64,000 nucleotides of DNA from Aliamphritea hakodatensis (GTDB lineage Bacteria; Pseudomonadota; Gammaproteobacteria; Pseudomonadales; Balneatricaceae): positions 1,488,001 through 1,552,000 of the forward strand of contig NZ_AP025281.1 of assembly GCF_024347195.1 (NCBI RefSeq), read 5' to 3'. This document shows, piece by piece, positions 16,874 through 26,017 of this stretch; position 1 is the stretch's first letter; each line of letters opens with the position of its first letter. Under the pieces are notes generated by a model. That model ran no database searches, was not told where the DNA came from, and saw only the letters and a program-made list of their open reading frames with translations. The translations under genes were made by a program, and so were the position numbers.

Positions 16874-17722
16874 TTCTCAGTTTTCCACAACACTTCCTCT
16901 TGCTTGTTTTTTTGCTGCCTCTGCCGTACAGCGGCGGAAAAATTCCTGTGCTGTTATTGTCTGAAACTTAAAAATTGTTTCATTGATGTAAATAATCGTT
17001 AACAGTTTTGTTTGAATTTTGTGTTGTGGTTTTTTAGGGCGGTACAGTATCTGACCCGGTTTTACGCACCAGGTAGCGTCATACCGTTGCCTGGAAGGTT
17101 TCTCTGCCGAAGGGGTGTTGCTGAGTCTGTGGAGGTTTGGCTGTGTTCCTCAAAAACAATGTTTGAGTAGCCTGGCAGAATACAGTTAAAAGCGTTTTTA
17201 ATGCCTGTCTGGCATGAAAATTGGTTGTTATTTAATCAGCCTAATAACCCTCCTTTGTTGATTGAAAAATTTAAAGTCCACAGCTGCTTGTCAAGGTTTT
17301 TTTTCTTGAATAACTGTTTAGTAATATTTTAATTGTAACGCTTGTTTCTTTGTAAGTTATTGAATTTATTATAGTTAATAGTTTTGTGTTAAATGTGACC
17401 GATCTGTAACAAAGCCCGTAGTTATGCGGCTTTCAGGCGGGTGTCCAATAGTTGTAAACAGTTTTATCCACAGAAAGTGGGGGTAACTTTCAGTGGCATT
17501 TCAGACTGATTTTAGGTCTGTTATGTATGCATGATTTTGCCTGTGATGTCGGGGAGCCTGGCTGAGAAAGGAAGGCGGGTCTGACTCCTCTGACGGCCGG
17601 GTGGTGGGAGCGGAGAATAGGTGCTGGCTGAAACGCCACCCCTGAAAAAGATGTGTTTGTTCAGGCTGTGGCGAGTGCGGGGCAGTTTATAGCAGGCAGG
17701 CTGCCGGATTGTTAACCCTTGT
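16874..17722. other. Long AT-rich non-coding region with a consensus DnaA box
   Basis: About 850 bases without a credible gene between yfaE and nth (convergent). It includes a perfect DnaA-box sequence TTATCCACA at 17464-17472, a looser TTTTCCACA at 16881-16889, and a very AT-rich stretch about 17280-17400. A GC-richer island at about 17040-17170 has possible pairing (ccagg/cctgg at about 17070-17095 and ctcaaa/tttgag at 17149-17167) and could be a small RNA, but there is no supporting promoter evidence. Confidence 0.5.
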
Positions 17723-18358
17723 TCAGAGTTCTGTTTTATCTTTGAATTCACACAGGTCTTCAATCATGCAGCTGTTGCATTTGGGCTTGCGGGCGGTGCA
17801 GACATAGCGGCCGTGGAGAATGAGCCAGTGGTGGGCGTCCATCAGGAATTCCTTCGGTACGAACTTCAGCAGCTTTTGCTCGACTTCATTTACATTCTTG
17901 CCAGGGGCGATTTTAGTGCGGTTAGAGACGCGAAAGATGTGTGTGTCCACTGCCATCGCGATCTGTCTGAAGGCGGTGTTAAGCACCACGTTAGCGGTCT
18001 TGCGGCCGACGCCCGGCAGGGCTTCCAGATCTTCACGGTTTTCCGGCACAACAGAGTTGTGCTTATCGATCAGGATTTTGCAGGCCTTGATGACGTTTTC
18101 AGCTTTGGAGTTATACAGCCCGATAGTTTTGATGTATTCCTTAAGGCCGTCGACCCCCAGTGCATAGATGGCTTCAGGGGTATTGGCAACGGGAAACAGT
18201 TTCCGGGTGGCTTTGTTGACGCTGACATCCGTCGCTTGTGCTGACAGTGCAACGGCCACCAGAAGTTCGAACGGATCGCTGAATTCCAGTTCAGTAACCG
18301 GGTTGGGGTTGTCGGCGCGAAGACGGGTGAAGATTTCCTGGCGTTTGGTTTTATTCAT
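17723..18358 (-). CDS. nth: Endonuclease III (DNA glycosylase/AP lyase)
   Basis: A 211-residue base-excision repair enzyme that removes oxidised pyrimidines and cleaves abasic sites. The helix-hairpin-helix LPGVGRKTANVVL carries the catalytic lysine (GRK), and VDTHIFRVSNR carries the catalytic aspartate. The C-terminal iron-sulfur motif CTARKPKCNSC....LC has the usual C-x6-C-x2-C-x5-C spacing. In many gammaproteobacteria nth follows rsx/rnf genes, as here, but a terminator and about 190 bases separate it from rnfE, so it may have its own promoter. Confidence 0.97.
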   Translation of the reverse strand: MNKTKRQEIFTRLRADNPNPVTELEFSDPFELLVAVALSAQATDVSVNKATRKLFPVANTPEAIYALGVDGLKEYIKTIGLYNSKAENVIKACKILIDKHNSVVPENREDLEALPGVGRKTANVVLNTAFRQIAMAVDTHIFRVSNRTKIAPGKNVNEVEQKLLKFVPKEFLMDAHHWLILHGRYVCTARKPKCNSCMIEDLCEFKDKTEL

Positions 18359-18494
18359 TATTCTGGCTTTATTATGTGGCTCGTGGCGCTTGTTTTAATA
18401 GGCTTTGTCTTAATGGCTCTTATCTTAATGGCCGCAGACATGTAATTGAAGGGCGTAAAGAGGCTGTTTTCAGGTAAGGCGGTTAAACCGTGGA

Positions 18495-18526
18495 TAAAAA
18501 AATACCGGCGGTAAGCCGGTATTTTC
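18495..18526 (-). terminator. Rho-independent terminator of the rnf operon
   Basis: Arms taccggc and gccggta at 18503-18521 with A- and T-runs on both sides. It sits 25 bases after the rnfE stop on the minus strand. Confidence 0.88.
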
Positions 18527-18551
18527 AGATTTGTATATTCTGTTATCAGAA

Positions 18552-19262
18552 TCAGCTGATGTTACCTGTGATACGCGCCCGTTTAGGGCCTTCTGACGGT
18601 GCTTTCGGCTGTTGCTTGCGGCGTTCTTCCAGGCGCTGATCAATGATGTTCTTGGCGGCGACAATCAGTCCCATGCCAACAAAGGCACCCGGTGGCAAAA
18701 TTGCAAACAGGAAGCCGCTGTAGTCATCAACCAGGGTGATTTTCCAGCTTTCAGCGGCCGGGCCGAACAGCAGATTCATATCAGCAAACAGGGTACCCAG
18801 GCCAAGAATTTCCCGCATTGCCCCCAGCAGTACCAGCACCAGGGTAAAGCCCAGTCCCATCATCACGCCGTCCAGCAGTGAAGCGCCTACCGGGTTTTTA
18901 CAGGCAAATGCGTCCGCCCGTCCCATGATGGCGCAGTTGGTTACGATCAGGGGGATGAAGATGCCGAGTATGGTGTACAGCTCATAGGTGAACGCCTGCA
19001 TCAGAAGTTCGATACAGGTTACAAAAGAGGCAATCACCATCACGAATACCGGCAGGCGGACAGAGTCCGGTACAAAGTGCCGGAACATGGAGATTGTCAG
19101 GTTTGAGCCTATCAGTACCAGGATACTGGCAATGCCCAGCCCCAGTGCGTTAACAACGGTGCCGGTGACCGCCAGCAGGGGGCACAGGCCCAGCAGCTGA
19201 ACCAGCGCCGGGTTGTTCGTCCAGAGGCCGTCTAAAGTGATTTTCTGGTAATCGGTCGCCAT
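18552..19262 (-). CDS. rnfE: Ion-translocating oxidoreductase subunit RnfE (RsxE)
   Basis: A 236-residue integral membrane protein with about six helices, homologous in shape to RnfA. The block CEL-type segment TCIELLMQAFTYELYTILGIFIPLIVTNCAIMGRADAFA contains one of the conserved cysteine regions thought to hold an iron-sulfur centre shared with RnfA. RnfE helps couple ferredoxin/NADH electron flow to sodium or proton movement, or, as Rsx in E. coli, to reduction of SoxR. It is the last gene of the operon; its start overlaps the rnfG stop by one base. Confidence 0.95.
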   Translation of the reverse strand: MATDYQKITLDGLWTNNPALVQLLGLCPLLAVTGTVVNALGLGIASILVLIGSNLTISMFRHFVPDSVRLPVFVMVIASFVTCIELLMQAFTYELYTILGIFIPLIVTNCAIMGRADAFACKNPVGASLLDGVMMGLGFTLVLVLLGAMREILGLGTLFADMNLLFGPAAESWKITLVDDYSGFLFAILPPGAFVGMGLIVAAKNIIDQRLEERRKQQPKAPSEGPKRARITGNIS

Positions 19263-19927
19263 TATTCTGCTCCCGTAGTTTCAGTCATCGTTTTCTGGTG
19301 ATCCTGTGGTTGGGGGTCATCCAGTAACGCGGTTTTGTTTTCGCGGAAATAGCGTACAGCCGCTTTGGTGGCGTTAACAATCGCCCGCGGGGTAATCGTC
19401 GCACCGGTGAACTGGTCGAAGCGGCCGCCATCTTTCTTGACTGCCCATTCGGTATCATCTTCACCGTCATAATGCTGGCCGTTGAAGCTTAAGATCCAGT
19501 CAGACTTTTTCAGTTCAACTTTATCGCCAAGTCCGGGGGTTTCTTTGTGAGCCAGTACCCGAACGCCTGCCAGGCTGTCATCCCGGTTGATGCCGACAAT
19601 CAGGGAGATTGCCCCGGTATAGCCGTCGGGCGCAACTACCGGCATGATAACAGTTTCGACCAGACCGTTGCGCCGGGCCCGGAAAACCGTTGCTTCATTT
19701 GCACCGGTCAGTGCGGGCTTGCTGATGGTCAGTGTGTCATTAAGCAGATCATTGTCGATGCTGGTGCGCGGGACGATCTCATACAGCGCTTTTGCCTGCT
19801 GTGCTTCAATGTTGTCAGCAATGCGCTGTTCAGTGGATATCTGCGTCAGGGCAATGGCACCGGCGGTGACGACTGCAAAGATACCGAGGCCGGCAGCACT
19901 GTTGCGGATAGCGTTGAGCATTTCCAT
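19262..19927 (-). CDS. rnfG: Ion-translocating oxidoreductase subunit RnfG (RsxG)
   Basis: A 221-residue protein with one N-terminal transmembrane helix and a periplasmic FMN-binding domain. FMN is covalently attached to the last threonine of the S/TGAT motif, here DQFTGATITP. Length is typical. The start codon overlaps the rnfD end, and the end overlaps the rnfE start, so translation is coupled throughout. It passes electrons between the covalent flavins of RnfD and RnfG in the complex. Confidence 0.95.
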   Translation of the reverse strand: MEMLNAIRNSAAGLGIFAVVTAGAIALTQISTEQRIADNIEAQQAKALYEIVPRTSIDNDLLNDTLTISKPALTGANEATVFRARRNGLVETVIMPVVAPDGYTGAISLIVGINRDDSLAGVRVLAHKETPGLGDKVELKKSDWILSFNGQHYDGEDDTEWAVKKDGGRFDQFTGATITPRAIVNATKAAVRYFRENKTALLDDPQPQDHQKTMTETTGAE

Positions 19928-20982
19928 TAGCTATTCCCCTTCATGCCACGTTTGGCTTTTGCATGCCCGTAAGTGCGTGGCTGGGTGTACTGATCAATAA
20001 AAGGTGCGCTCAGGTTCATCAGCAGAACAGCGAAGGCGACGGCGTCGGGATAGTTGCCCCAGCTGCGGATAATAAAGATCATCAGGCCGATACCGGCGGC
20101 AAACCAGAGCTTGCCTTTGTTACTGGTACAGGAAGTAACCGGGTCCGTGATGATGAAGAACGCCGCCAGCATGGTTGCACCTGTGGTCAGGTGAAAGAAC
20201 GGGTCGGGGTAGTTATCCGGATCAATCAGGAAGAACAGGGTGGATACCAGTGCCAGTGTGCCAAGCATTGCGACCGGCGCATGCCAGGTGAAAATCTTGC
20301 GGTACAGCAGGAATATGCCGCCCATGACATAGGCCGCACTGACAGCGTGCCAGGCACCGATCCCATCGGCCAGCAGTTCGCTCTGATTCCACATTTCTTC
20401 GGTAGTGAAGCCGCCTTTGTGCTTCATAACATCCAGTGGTGTGGCCATGGAAAACGCATCATAGAGCGCTGGCTGAATGCCGGCAAAAATGAATTGCAGG
20501 GAATCTGTCAGGCTGATGATGTTCCAGCCTTCACCGACCATGACAAACGGAGCGCTCCAACTGGTCATCGGGACCGGGAAGGACACCAGAAGCAGCGCAT
20601 AGGCTGCCATCGCCGGATTAAACGGGTTGCTGCCCATGCCGCCATACATATGCTTGGCGATAGCAATGGCGAACAGAATGCCGACAAACATCACCCACCA
20701 TGGAGCAAACGGCGGTATAGCCAGCCCCAGCAGCACAGCGGTAACGACGGCGCTGTAATCCTGCAGGTAAAAGCTGACCGGCCGCTTGCGCAGTTTAATG
20801 ATGGCGGCTTCAAAGCCAACGGCCAGCAGGCAGCCCCAGAGAATCTGAATCAGGGTGCCCCAGCCGAAAAAGAATGTCATGGCGGCCATTCCCGGGAGTG
20901 TCGCCAGGATAACTGTACGCATGACATCACCGGTGTTACCCGGCCGGTGCGTATGAGGAGATGTAATTCTTATTAAAGCCAT
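19927..20982 (-). CDS. rnfD: Ion-translocating oxidoreductase subunit RnfD (RsxD)
   Basis: A 351-residue multi-helix membrane subunit related to NqrB. The covalent FMN site is the threonine in HLTTGATMLA. Other family marks are SPHTHRPGNT near the N-terminus and NPFNPAMAAYA in the middle. It lies 5 bases after rnfC and overlaps rnfG. Length matches E. coli RsxD (352). Confidence 0.95.
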   Translation of the reverse strand: MALIRITSPHTHRPGNTGDVMRTVILATLPGMAAMTFFFGWGTLIQILWGCLLAVGFEAAIIKLRKRPVSFYLQDYSAVVTAVLLGLAIPPFAPWWVMFVGILFAIAIAKHMYGGMGSNPFNPAMAAYALLLVSFPVPMTSWSAPFVMVGEGWNIISLTDSLQFIFAGIQPALYDAFSMATPLDVMKHKGGFTTEEMWNQSELLADGIGAWHAVSAAYVMGGIFLLYRKIFTWHAPVAMLGTLALVSTLFFLIDPDNYPDPFFHLTTGATMLAAFFIITDPVTSCTSNKGKLWFAAGIGLMIFIIRSWGNYPDAVAFAVLLMNLSAPFIDQYTQPRTYGHAKAKRGMKGNS

Positions 20983-20987
20983 AATGG

Positions 20988-23900
20988 TTACTTAGAAAAA
21001 CGTTCCAGAGTTGAGTTGAGTTCCGCTGCTTTTTCCTGCGCGCTGAGTAATTCTGCCTGCAGGGCTGCCTGCATGTCGTCTTCAGCCTTGCTGAGTGCGC
21101 GTTCGGCTTTGGTGACGGCGGCACGTGCCAGTGCAGCATCAACTTTAAGTTGTTTCAGATCGACGCCTGCGGCGGCTGCAGCGGCTATATGCTCTGCTTC
21201 CAGGCTGGCCAGTTCGCTCTGTGCCTGTTCGTAGCGGGCTGTCAGACTTGTGACATCCTGCTGAAGGTTTTCACGGTTGCTGTCATCCGCTTCATTCAGC
21301 GCTTTTTCTGCTTTTTTCAGCTTGGTGCGCATAATGGATACCTGCTGTTTCAGCGCTTTGGCGTCCGGTTTTTCAGCGGCAACATTGTTAATGGCCGGTG
21401 TGGCAGGCTCTGGAGCCGTTGTGCTGGCATCACAGGCTTGCATAGCTGCCTGGTATTCGGCTTCGGCGTCTTTAAGCTTGCCTTCCAGTTTGGTCACGCC
21501 GTCGGCCATCTTCGGTGCGGCAGGGCTGTCTGAAGCAACGGCTTTTTCATAAGCGGCTTTTGCTTTTGCCACTTTACCCTGCATGGCATCAACATCGGCT
21601 TTCAGGTCGTCCAGCTGTGCCTGGCTGAAGGCCGGTGCAGCAGGCGCCGGAGCAGCGGTGCTGGCTTCGTTGGCCTGCAGGGCTGCCTGGTATTCTGTTT
21701 CAGCGTCTTTAAGCTTGCCTTCCAGTTTAGTCACACCGTCGGCCATCTTCGGTGCGGCAGGGCTGTCGGATGCAGCGGCTTTTTCGTAAGCGGCTTTGGC
21801 TTTATTCACTTTGCCCTGCAGTGCGTCAACATCGGCTTTCAGGTCATCGAGCTGCGCCTGGCTGAAGGCCGGAGCAGCAGGGGCCGGAGCAGCGGTGCTG
21901 GTCTCATTTGCCTGCAGAGCAGCCTGGTATTCGGCTTCGGCGTCTTTAAGCTTGCCTTCCAGTTTAGTGACACCGTCGGCCATCTTCGGTGCAGCAGGGC
22001 TTTCGGATGCAGCGGCTTTTTCGTAAGCCGCTTTGGCCTTCTCTACTTTGCCCTGCAGTGCGTCAATATCTGCTTTCAGGTCATCCAGCTGCGCCTGGCT
22101 GAAGGCCGGTGTAGCAGGGGCCGGAGCAGCGGTGCTGGCCTGATTGGCCTGCAGAGCAGCCTGGTATTCGGCTTCGGCGTCTTTAAGCTTGCCTTCCAGT
22201 TTAGTGACGCCATCGGCCATTTTCGGTGCGGCAGGGCTGTCGGATGCCGCGGCTTTTTCGTAAGCGGCTTTGGCTTTATCTACTTTGCCCTGCAGCGCTT
22301 CAACAGCGGCTTTCAGGTCGTCCAGCTGTGCTTGGCTGAAGGCCGGTGCGGCCGCTGTGGCTGCCGGTGGTGTACCGCCAGATTCTGCTGCTTTAAAGGC
22401 GGCTTCAGCCGTGGCTGACTTTTCGGTCAGGGCTTTAACTTCAGCTTCCAGCTCGGCGATGTTATCGGCGCCGGCTTCCTGTGCGCTGGCCAGTTGTTTT
22501 TCGGCCTTTTTGAGCTTGGTGCGGGCAATGGCTGCATTGGTTTTAAGCTGTTTGATGTCCACCACAGGTGCTGCCGGTGCGGCGGGCGCTTGCTGTGCCT
22601 GTTCATAAGCCTGGGCTGCTGCGTCAGATTTAGCCTGTAACTGAGTAACCGTTTCCTGCAGGGCGTCTATGCCGTCCAGGCCTTTCGCCTGGGCGTTGCT
22701 CAGTGCTTTTTCCGCTTTCTTCAGCTTGGTGCGGGCAACGGCAGCGTTGGTTTTCAGCTGCTTAAGATCAGGTTCGCCACTGTCAGCAGATGTGGTGCTG
22801 GCTTGCTTGGTTATAACTGCATCACGCTTGGCTGCCTGATTCTTGGATGCTTCTTCTGCGCGTGCTTTACGGCGCAGTTCTTTTTCCAGCTGTTCCTGTT
22901 CCTGACGGGCCTGACGGGCTTCGAAACGTAGACGGGCATGGTCGGCTTTACGCTGTTCAGCATCTTCTTTGCGGATTTCACCTTTGGCAAAGCGGTAGTA
23001 CTGCACCAGAGGGATATTGCTCGGGCAGACGTAAGAGCAGGCGCCGCATTCGATGCAGTCGAACAGGTTGTGATGTTTGGCTTTCTCAAACTCACGGCCT
23101 TTGGCAAACCAGTGTAGTTGTTGTGGCAACAGTTCGACCGGGCAGACCTGTTCGCACATACCGCAGCGGATACAGGCCTGTGCCGGCGCCTGTGCAGGGA
23201 ATTCGTTAATGCTGCCGGCAATCAGGCAGTTGCTGGTTTTGATCATCGGAATCTGTGAGTTCTCGATGGTCAGGCCCATCATCGGGCCGCCGACAATCAG
23301 CCGGGCCAGGTGCTGTTCATTCAGGCCGCAATATTCCAGTAGGTCTGCAAAGGGGGTGCCGATCCGGGCTTCCAGATTCTGCGGGTGGGCCACGGCTTCG
23401 CCGGTGATGGTGATGACCCGGCTAACCAGTGGTTTGCCATGCTGAACTGCGTCATACACTGCGGTGGTGGTGCCTACATTCTGGCAGACAATACCTACGT
23501 CGGCAGGAATTTTTCCGCTGGGTACTTCAACACCGGTGAGCAGTTTGATGAGCTGCTTTTCGCCGCCGGACGGGTACTTGGTCGGGACGCTGATAATGTC
23601 CAGATTCAGTCCGCAGCCGTCAAAGGCTTCGTGCAGGGCGCGGATTGCCTGTGGTTTGTTGTCTTCAATGCCGACAATGATATGCAGGGGTTTTAACAGG
23701 TGGGCGATAATTTCAATGCCGCCACAAATTTTATCGGCCCGCTCGCGCATCAGCATATCATCGGCGGTGATGTAAGGTTCGCATTCGGCCGCGTTGATGA
23801 TCAGGGTGTTAACGATATGATCATCACCCAGATGAAGTTTTACGTCGGTCGGGAAGCCTGCGCCACCCATGCCCGCAACGCCCGCTTTGCGGATGAACTC

Positions 23901-24287
23901 AATGAGTTCCGGTTTGGGCAGCTGCTGATAATCTTCCAGGCCCTGGTGTTCTGTCCACCGGTCTTCGCCATCCGCTTCAATTACGATGCATTCGGCCATC
24001 ATGCCCGACATGTGCGGCACCGGATGTGCTTCTATAGCGACCACTGTGCCGGATGTTGAGGCGTGAATATTGGCGCTGATGCGGCCGATCGCTTCAGCAA
24101 CGGTCTGGCCTTTTAAAACTGTATCACCCACGTTTACCAACGGGTCAGCCGGCAGGCCGATGTGCTGCTGTAATGGCAGGACAATGCGCGACGGTACCGG
24201 TGCTTCAGTGATGGTGCCACCGGTCGACTGACGCTTGTTTTCCGGAGGGTGAATGCCCCCATGGAAACTGTGAATCTGGGCTGTCAT
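20988..24287 (-). CDS. rnfC: Ion-translocating oxidoreductase subunit RnfC with an exceptionally long repeat extension
   Basis: A 1099-residue peripheral subunit; E. coli RsxC is about 740 and minimal RnfC about 450. Residues 1-440 are the conserved core: an N-terminal barrel with FHGGIHPPENK, a flavin/NADH-binding Rossmann-like part (GGAGFPT) and two 4Fe-4S clusters (CIRCGMCEQVCP near 371 and CIECGACSYVCP near 409). From about 440 to the end is an Ala/Lys/Glu-rich coiled-coil tail. It contains four copies of a module starting KQLK...RTKLKKAEKAL and, at 649-964, four tandem 79-residue modules. The extension is known to vary in length in RnfC/RsxC; its function is unknown. The start overlaps the rnfB end by 4 bases. 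Confidence 0.96.
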   Translation of the reverse strand: MTAQIHSFHGGIHPPENKRQSTGGTITEAPVPSRIVLPLQQHIGLPADPLVNVGDTVLKGQTVAEAIGRISANIHASTSGTVVAIEAHPVPHMSGMMAECIVIEADGEDRWTEHQGLEDYQQLPKPELIEFIRKAGVAGMGGAGFPTDVKLHLGDDHIVNTLIINAAECEPYITADDMLMRERADKICGGIEIIAHLLKPLHIIVGIEDNKPQAIRALHEAFDGCGLNLDIISVPTKYPSGGEKQLIKLLTGVEVPSGKIPADVGIVCQNVGTTTAVYDAVQHGKPLVSRVITITGEAVAHPQNLEARIGTPFADLLEYCGLNEQHLARLIVGGPMMGLTIENSQIPMIKTSNCLIAGSINEFPAQAPAQACIRCGMCEQVCPVELLPQQLHWFAKGREFEKAKHHNLFDCIECGACSYVCPSNIPLVQYYRFAKGEIRKEDAEQRKADHARLRFEARQARQEQEQLEKELRRKARAEEASKNQAAKRDAVITKQASTTSADSGEPDLKQLKTNAAVARTKLKKAEKALSNAQAKGLDGIDALQETVTQLQAKSDAAAQAYEQAQQAPAAPAAPVVDIKQLKTNAAIARTKLKKAEKQLASAQEAGADNIAELEAEVKALTEKSATAEAAFKAAESGGTPPAATAAAPAFSQAQLDDLKAAVEALQGKVDKAKAAYEKAAASDSPAAPKMADGVTKLEGKLKDAEAEYQAALQANQASTAAPAPATPAFSQAQLDDLKADIDALQGKVEKAKAAYEKAAASESPAAPKMADGVTKLEGKLKDAEAEYQAALQANETSTAAPAPAAPAFSQAQLDDLKADVDALQGKVNKAKAAYEKAAASDSPAAPKMADGVTKLEGKLKDAETEYQAALQANEASTAAPAPAAPAFSQAQLDDLKADVDAMQGKVAKAKAAYEKAVASDSPAAPKMADGVTKLEGKLKDAEAEYQAAMQACDASTTAPEPATPAINNVAAEKPDAKALKQQVSIMRTKLKKAEKALNEADDSNRENLQQDVTSLTARYEQAQSELASLEAEHIAAAAAAGVDLKQLKVDAALARAAVTKAERALSKAEDDMQAALQAELLSAQEKAAELNSTLERFSK
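21396..22343 (-). repeat. Four tandem 237-bp repeats inside rnfC
   Basis: Four head-to-tail copies of exactly 237 bases (79 codons each, 948 bases total). Each encodes a module that starts AFSQAQLDDLKA, contains KAKAAYEKA, SPAAPKMADGVTKLEGKLKDAE and EYQAA, and ends with a Pro/Ala linker. The copies are nearly identical at DNA level, pointing to recent duplication or gene conversion. Copy number may vary between strains. Confidence 0.92.
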
Positions 24288-24889
24288 GCATTGCCCTCCG
24301 CAGAGTGCTGGCTAACGCCCGGACGCAGGTCGGTGGCGATCAGATCAACGCCGGGTTTTGGCATGTTCCATTGCCAGGTGTTCAGAGTGGTTTCAATTGG
24401 CAGCATATCAATACAGTCAACAGGGCATGGCTCAACACAGAGGTCACAACCGGTACATTCAGAGGTAATGACGGTGTGCATTTGTTTGGCGGCACCAAGG
24501 ATGGCATCGACCGGGCAGGCCTGAATGCATTTGGTGCAACCGATGCATTCATCTTCACGGATGTAGGCAACGGATTTTATCTGTTCTTCGCCGTGCTCAG
24601 AGTCCAGAGGGATTGCTTCAACATCCAGCAGGTCTGCCAGTGCCTCGATGGTACTCTGGCCGCCCGGTGGGCATTTGTTAATGGCTTCGCCGTTTACGAT
24701 GGCTTCGGCATAGGGGCGACAGCCCGGGTGTCCGCACTGTCCGCACTGGGTTTGCGGTAACAGTCCGTCAACCTGTTCAACCAGCGGGTTGCCTTCAACC
24801 TTGAAGCGAATAGATGAGTAGCCGAGCAGGATGCCGAAGGCAAGCCCCAGACCCAGCAGAACAAGAATGGCGATTAATACTGCGCTCAT
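24284..24889 (-). CDS. rnfB: Ion-translocating oxidoreductase subunit RnfB (RsxB)
   Basis: A 201-residue iron-sulfur subunit. An N-terminal membrane helix (1-25) is followed by a four-Cys cluster domain (CGQCGHPGCRPYAEA...KCPPGG). Two ferredoxin-type 4Fe-4S motifs come next (CIGCTKCIQACP and CTGCDLCVEPCP). It accepts electrons from ferredoxin and feeds the membrane subunits. It lies 24 bases after rnfA and overlaps rnfC by 4 bases. Confidence 0.96.
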   Translation of the reverse strand: MSAVLIAILVLLGLGLAFGILLGYSSIRFKVEGNPLVEQVDGLLPQTQCGQCGHPGCRPYAEAIVNGEAINKCPPGGQSTIEALADLLDVEAIPLDSEHGEEQIKSVAYIREDECIGCTKCIQACPVDAILGAAKQMHTVITSECTGCDLCVEPCPVDCIDMLPIETTLNTWQWNMPKPGVDLIATDLRPGVSQHSAEGNA

Positions 24890-24913
24890 GATAATTCCTC
24901 GACTGTCCGGCGG

Positions 24914-25495
24914 TTAAAACTGAACGAGGCCAGTAAAGCCCAGGAATGCCAAAGACATCAGCCCGGCGGTTACCATACCGATGGCTGAGCCTTTAAATGG
25001 CGTAGGAACATCTGCGACAGCGATGCGTTCGCGCATGGCTGAAAACAGAATCAGCGCCAGTGAGAAGCCGACGGCTGCACCGAATCCGTAAACGATCGAA
25101 TCGATAAAGCCGTTCATCTTTTTGATGTTCAGCAGAGCGACACCCAGTACTGCACAGTTGGTGGTAATCAGTGGCAGGAAGATGCCAAGAAGCTTGTACA
25201 GCAGTGGGCTGGTTTTGCGCACAACCATTTCGGTGAACTGTACAACCACAGCAATGACAAGAATAAAGCTGATGGTTTTCAGATAGGTCAGTTCAAGTGG
25301 CTCCAGCAGGTAGCTGTATACCAGGTAGCTGCAGACGGATGACAGGGTCAGTACAAAGGTTGTCGCCAGCGACATGCCCATCGCGGTTTCGAGTTTATTG
25401 GAAACCCCCATGAACGGACAAAGGCCGAGAAACTGCACCAGTACGAAGTTGTTAACCAACACGGTGCTGATAAGAATAAGCAGATACTCTGTCAT
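24914..25495 (-). CDS. rnfA: Ion-translocating oxidoreductase subunit RnfA (RsxA)
   Basis: A 193-residue membrane protein with six helices, the first gene of rnfABCDGE. The conserved blocks NNFVLVQFLGLCPFMGVS and LPLITTNCAVLGVALL hold the cysteines proposed to bind an intramembrane iron-sulfur centre with RnfE. The promoter must lie in the long gap upstream (beyond 25495). No SoxR-type or Fur-type site was obvious there. Confidence 0.96.
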   Translation of the reverse strand: MTEYLLILISTVLVNNFVLVQFLGLCPFMGVSNKLETAMGMSLATTFVLTLSSVCSYLVYSYLLEPLELTYLKTISFILVIAVVVQFTEMVVRKTSPLLYKLLGIFLPLITTNCAVLGVALLNIKKMNGFIDSIVYGFGAAVGFSLALILFSAMRERIAVADVPTPFKGSAIGMVTAGLMSLAFLGFTGLVQF

Positions 25496-26017
25496 ATGGC
25501 GATTGTGTAACCTTTTATATAGCTCTTATAGGGTTCTCTTCCAGAGGGAAGAGGAGTCGTCTAACGCCTGAATACTGATTGGGCGTCCGCTGTATATTCG
25601 ATTTTTCCGTAAGCCGGTGTGTTGCATTTACTCTGCTGTCGTCAGCAGGAGTAGGCTGATGACGGCGGCTGCTTTTTAAAGCGGCTAAATTCTACTGATT
25701 TTAGCATCCCCGGGGTATAGGCAAGCTTTCCGGCGACGGCAATTTTTAGTCTTTTTCCGGCTTTTATTGCCGGAGCGCAGGTTTTTTTGCGCCTTTTTGG
25801 CGGCCCTGTACCGGCGGAGAGGGCATGGTGGCGGCTATTATGGCAGATAACTGCATAAAATTAAAAAGAATAAATTACCTTCTTTTTAAATCTTTTAGGA
25901 ATAATTAATAAACTTTAGTTTTATCTGCTTATTCCTTTTTGGTGATTTTTAATTACTAATTATTATTTTGAGTTATAAAGAGAGACGGGTAGACTGTGTC
26001 TAATCTAGGGCATTCGT
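25496..26017. other. Non-coding divergent region between rnfA and the sulfite reductase leader
   Basis: About 520 bases with no credible gene. It holds hairpins ccggc/gccgg (25757-25773) and gcgca/tgcgc (25775-25792, with T-runs around it), then a very AT-rich block at about 25855-25980 likely to contain promoters for both directions. No operator could be assigned with confidence. Confidence 0.5.

Noticed and set aside
16874..17722. Chromosome replication origin
   Set aside because: One perfect and one looser DnaA box only, and no dnaA, dnaN, gidA or rpmH neighbours.
17521..17763. 80-codon frame downstream of nth on the minus strand
   Set aside because: Overlaps the end of nth, has no ribosome-binding site, and a composition unlike protein-coding neighbours.
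19963..20976. Long open frame on the plus strand opposite rnfD
   Set aside because: It is antisense to a clear rnfD gene, has Gln/Arg/His-rich composition from reversed codon use, and no ribosome-binding site or family pattern.
21396..22343. CRISPR-like or other regular repeat array
   Set aside because: Repeat length is 237 bases with no spacers and stays in the rnfC frame; it is a protein-coding tandem repeat.
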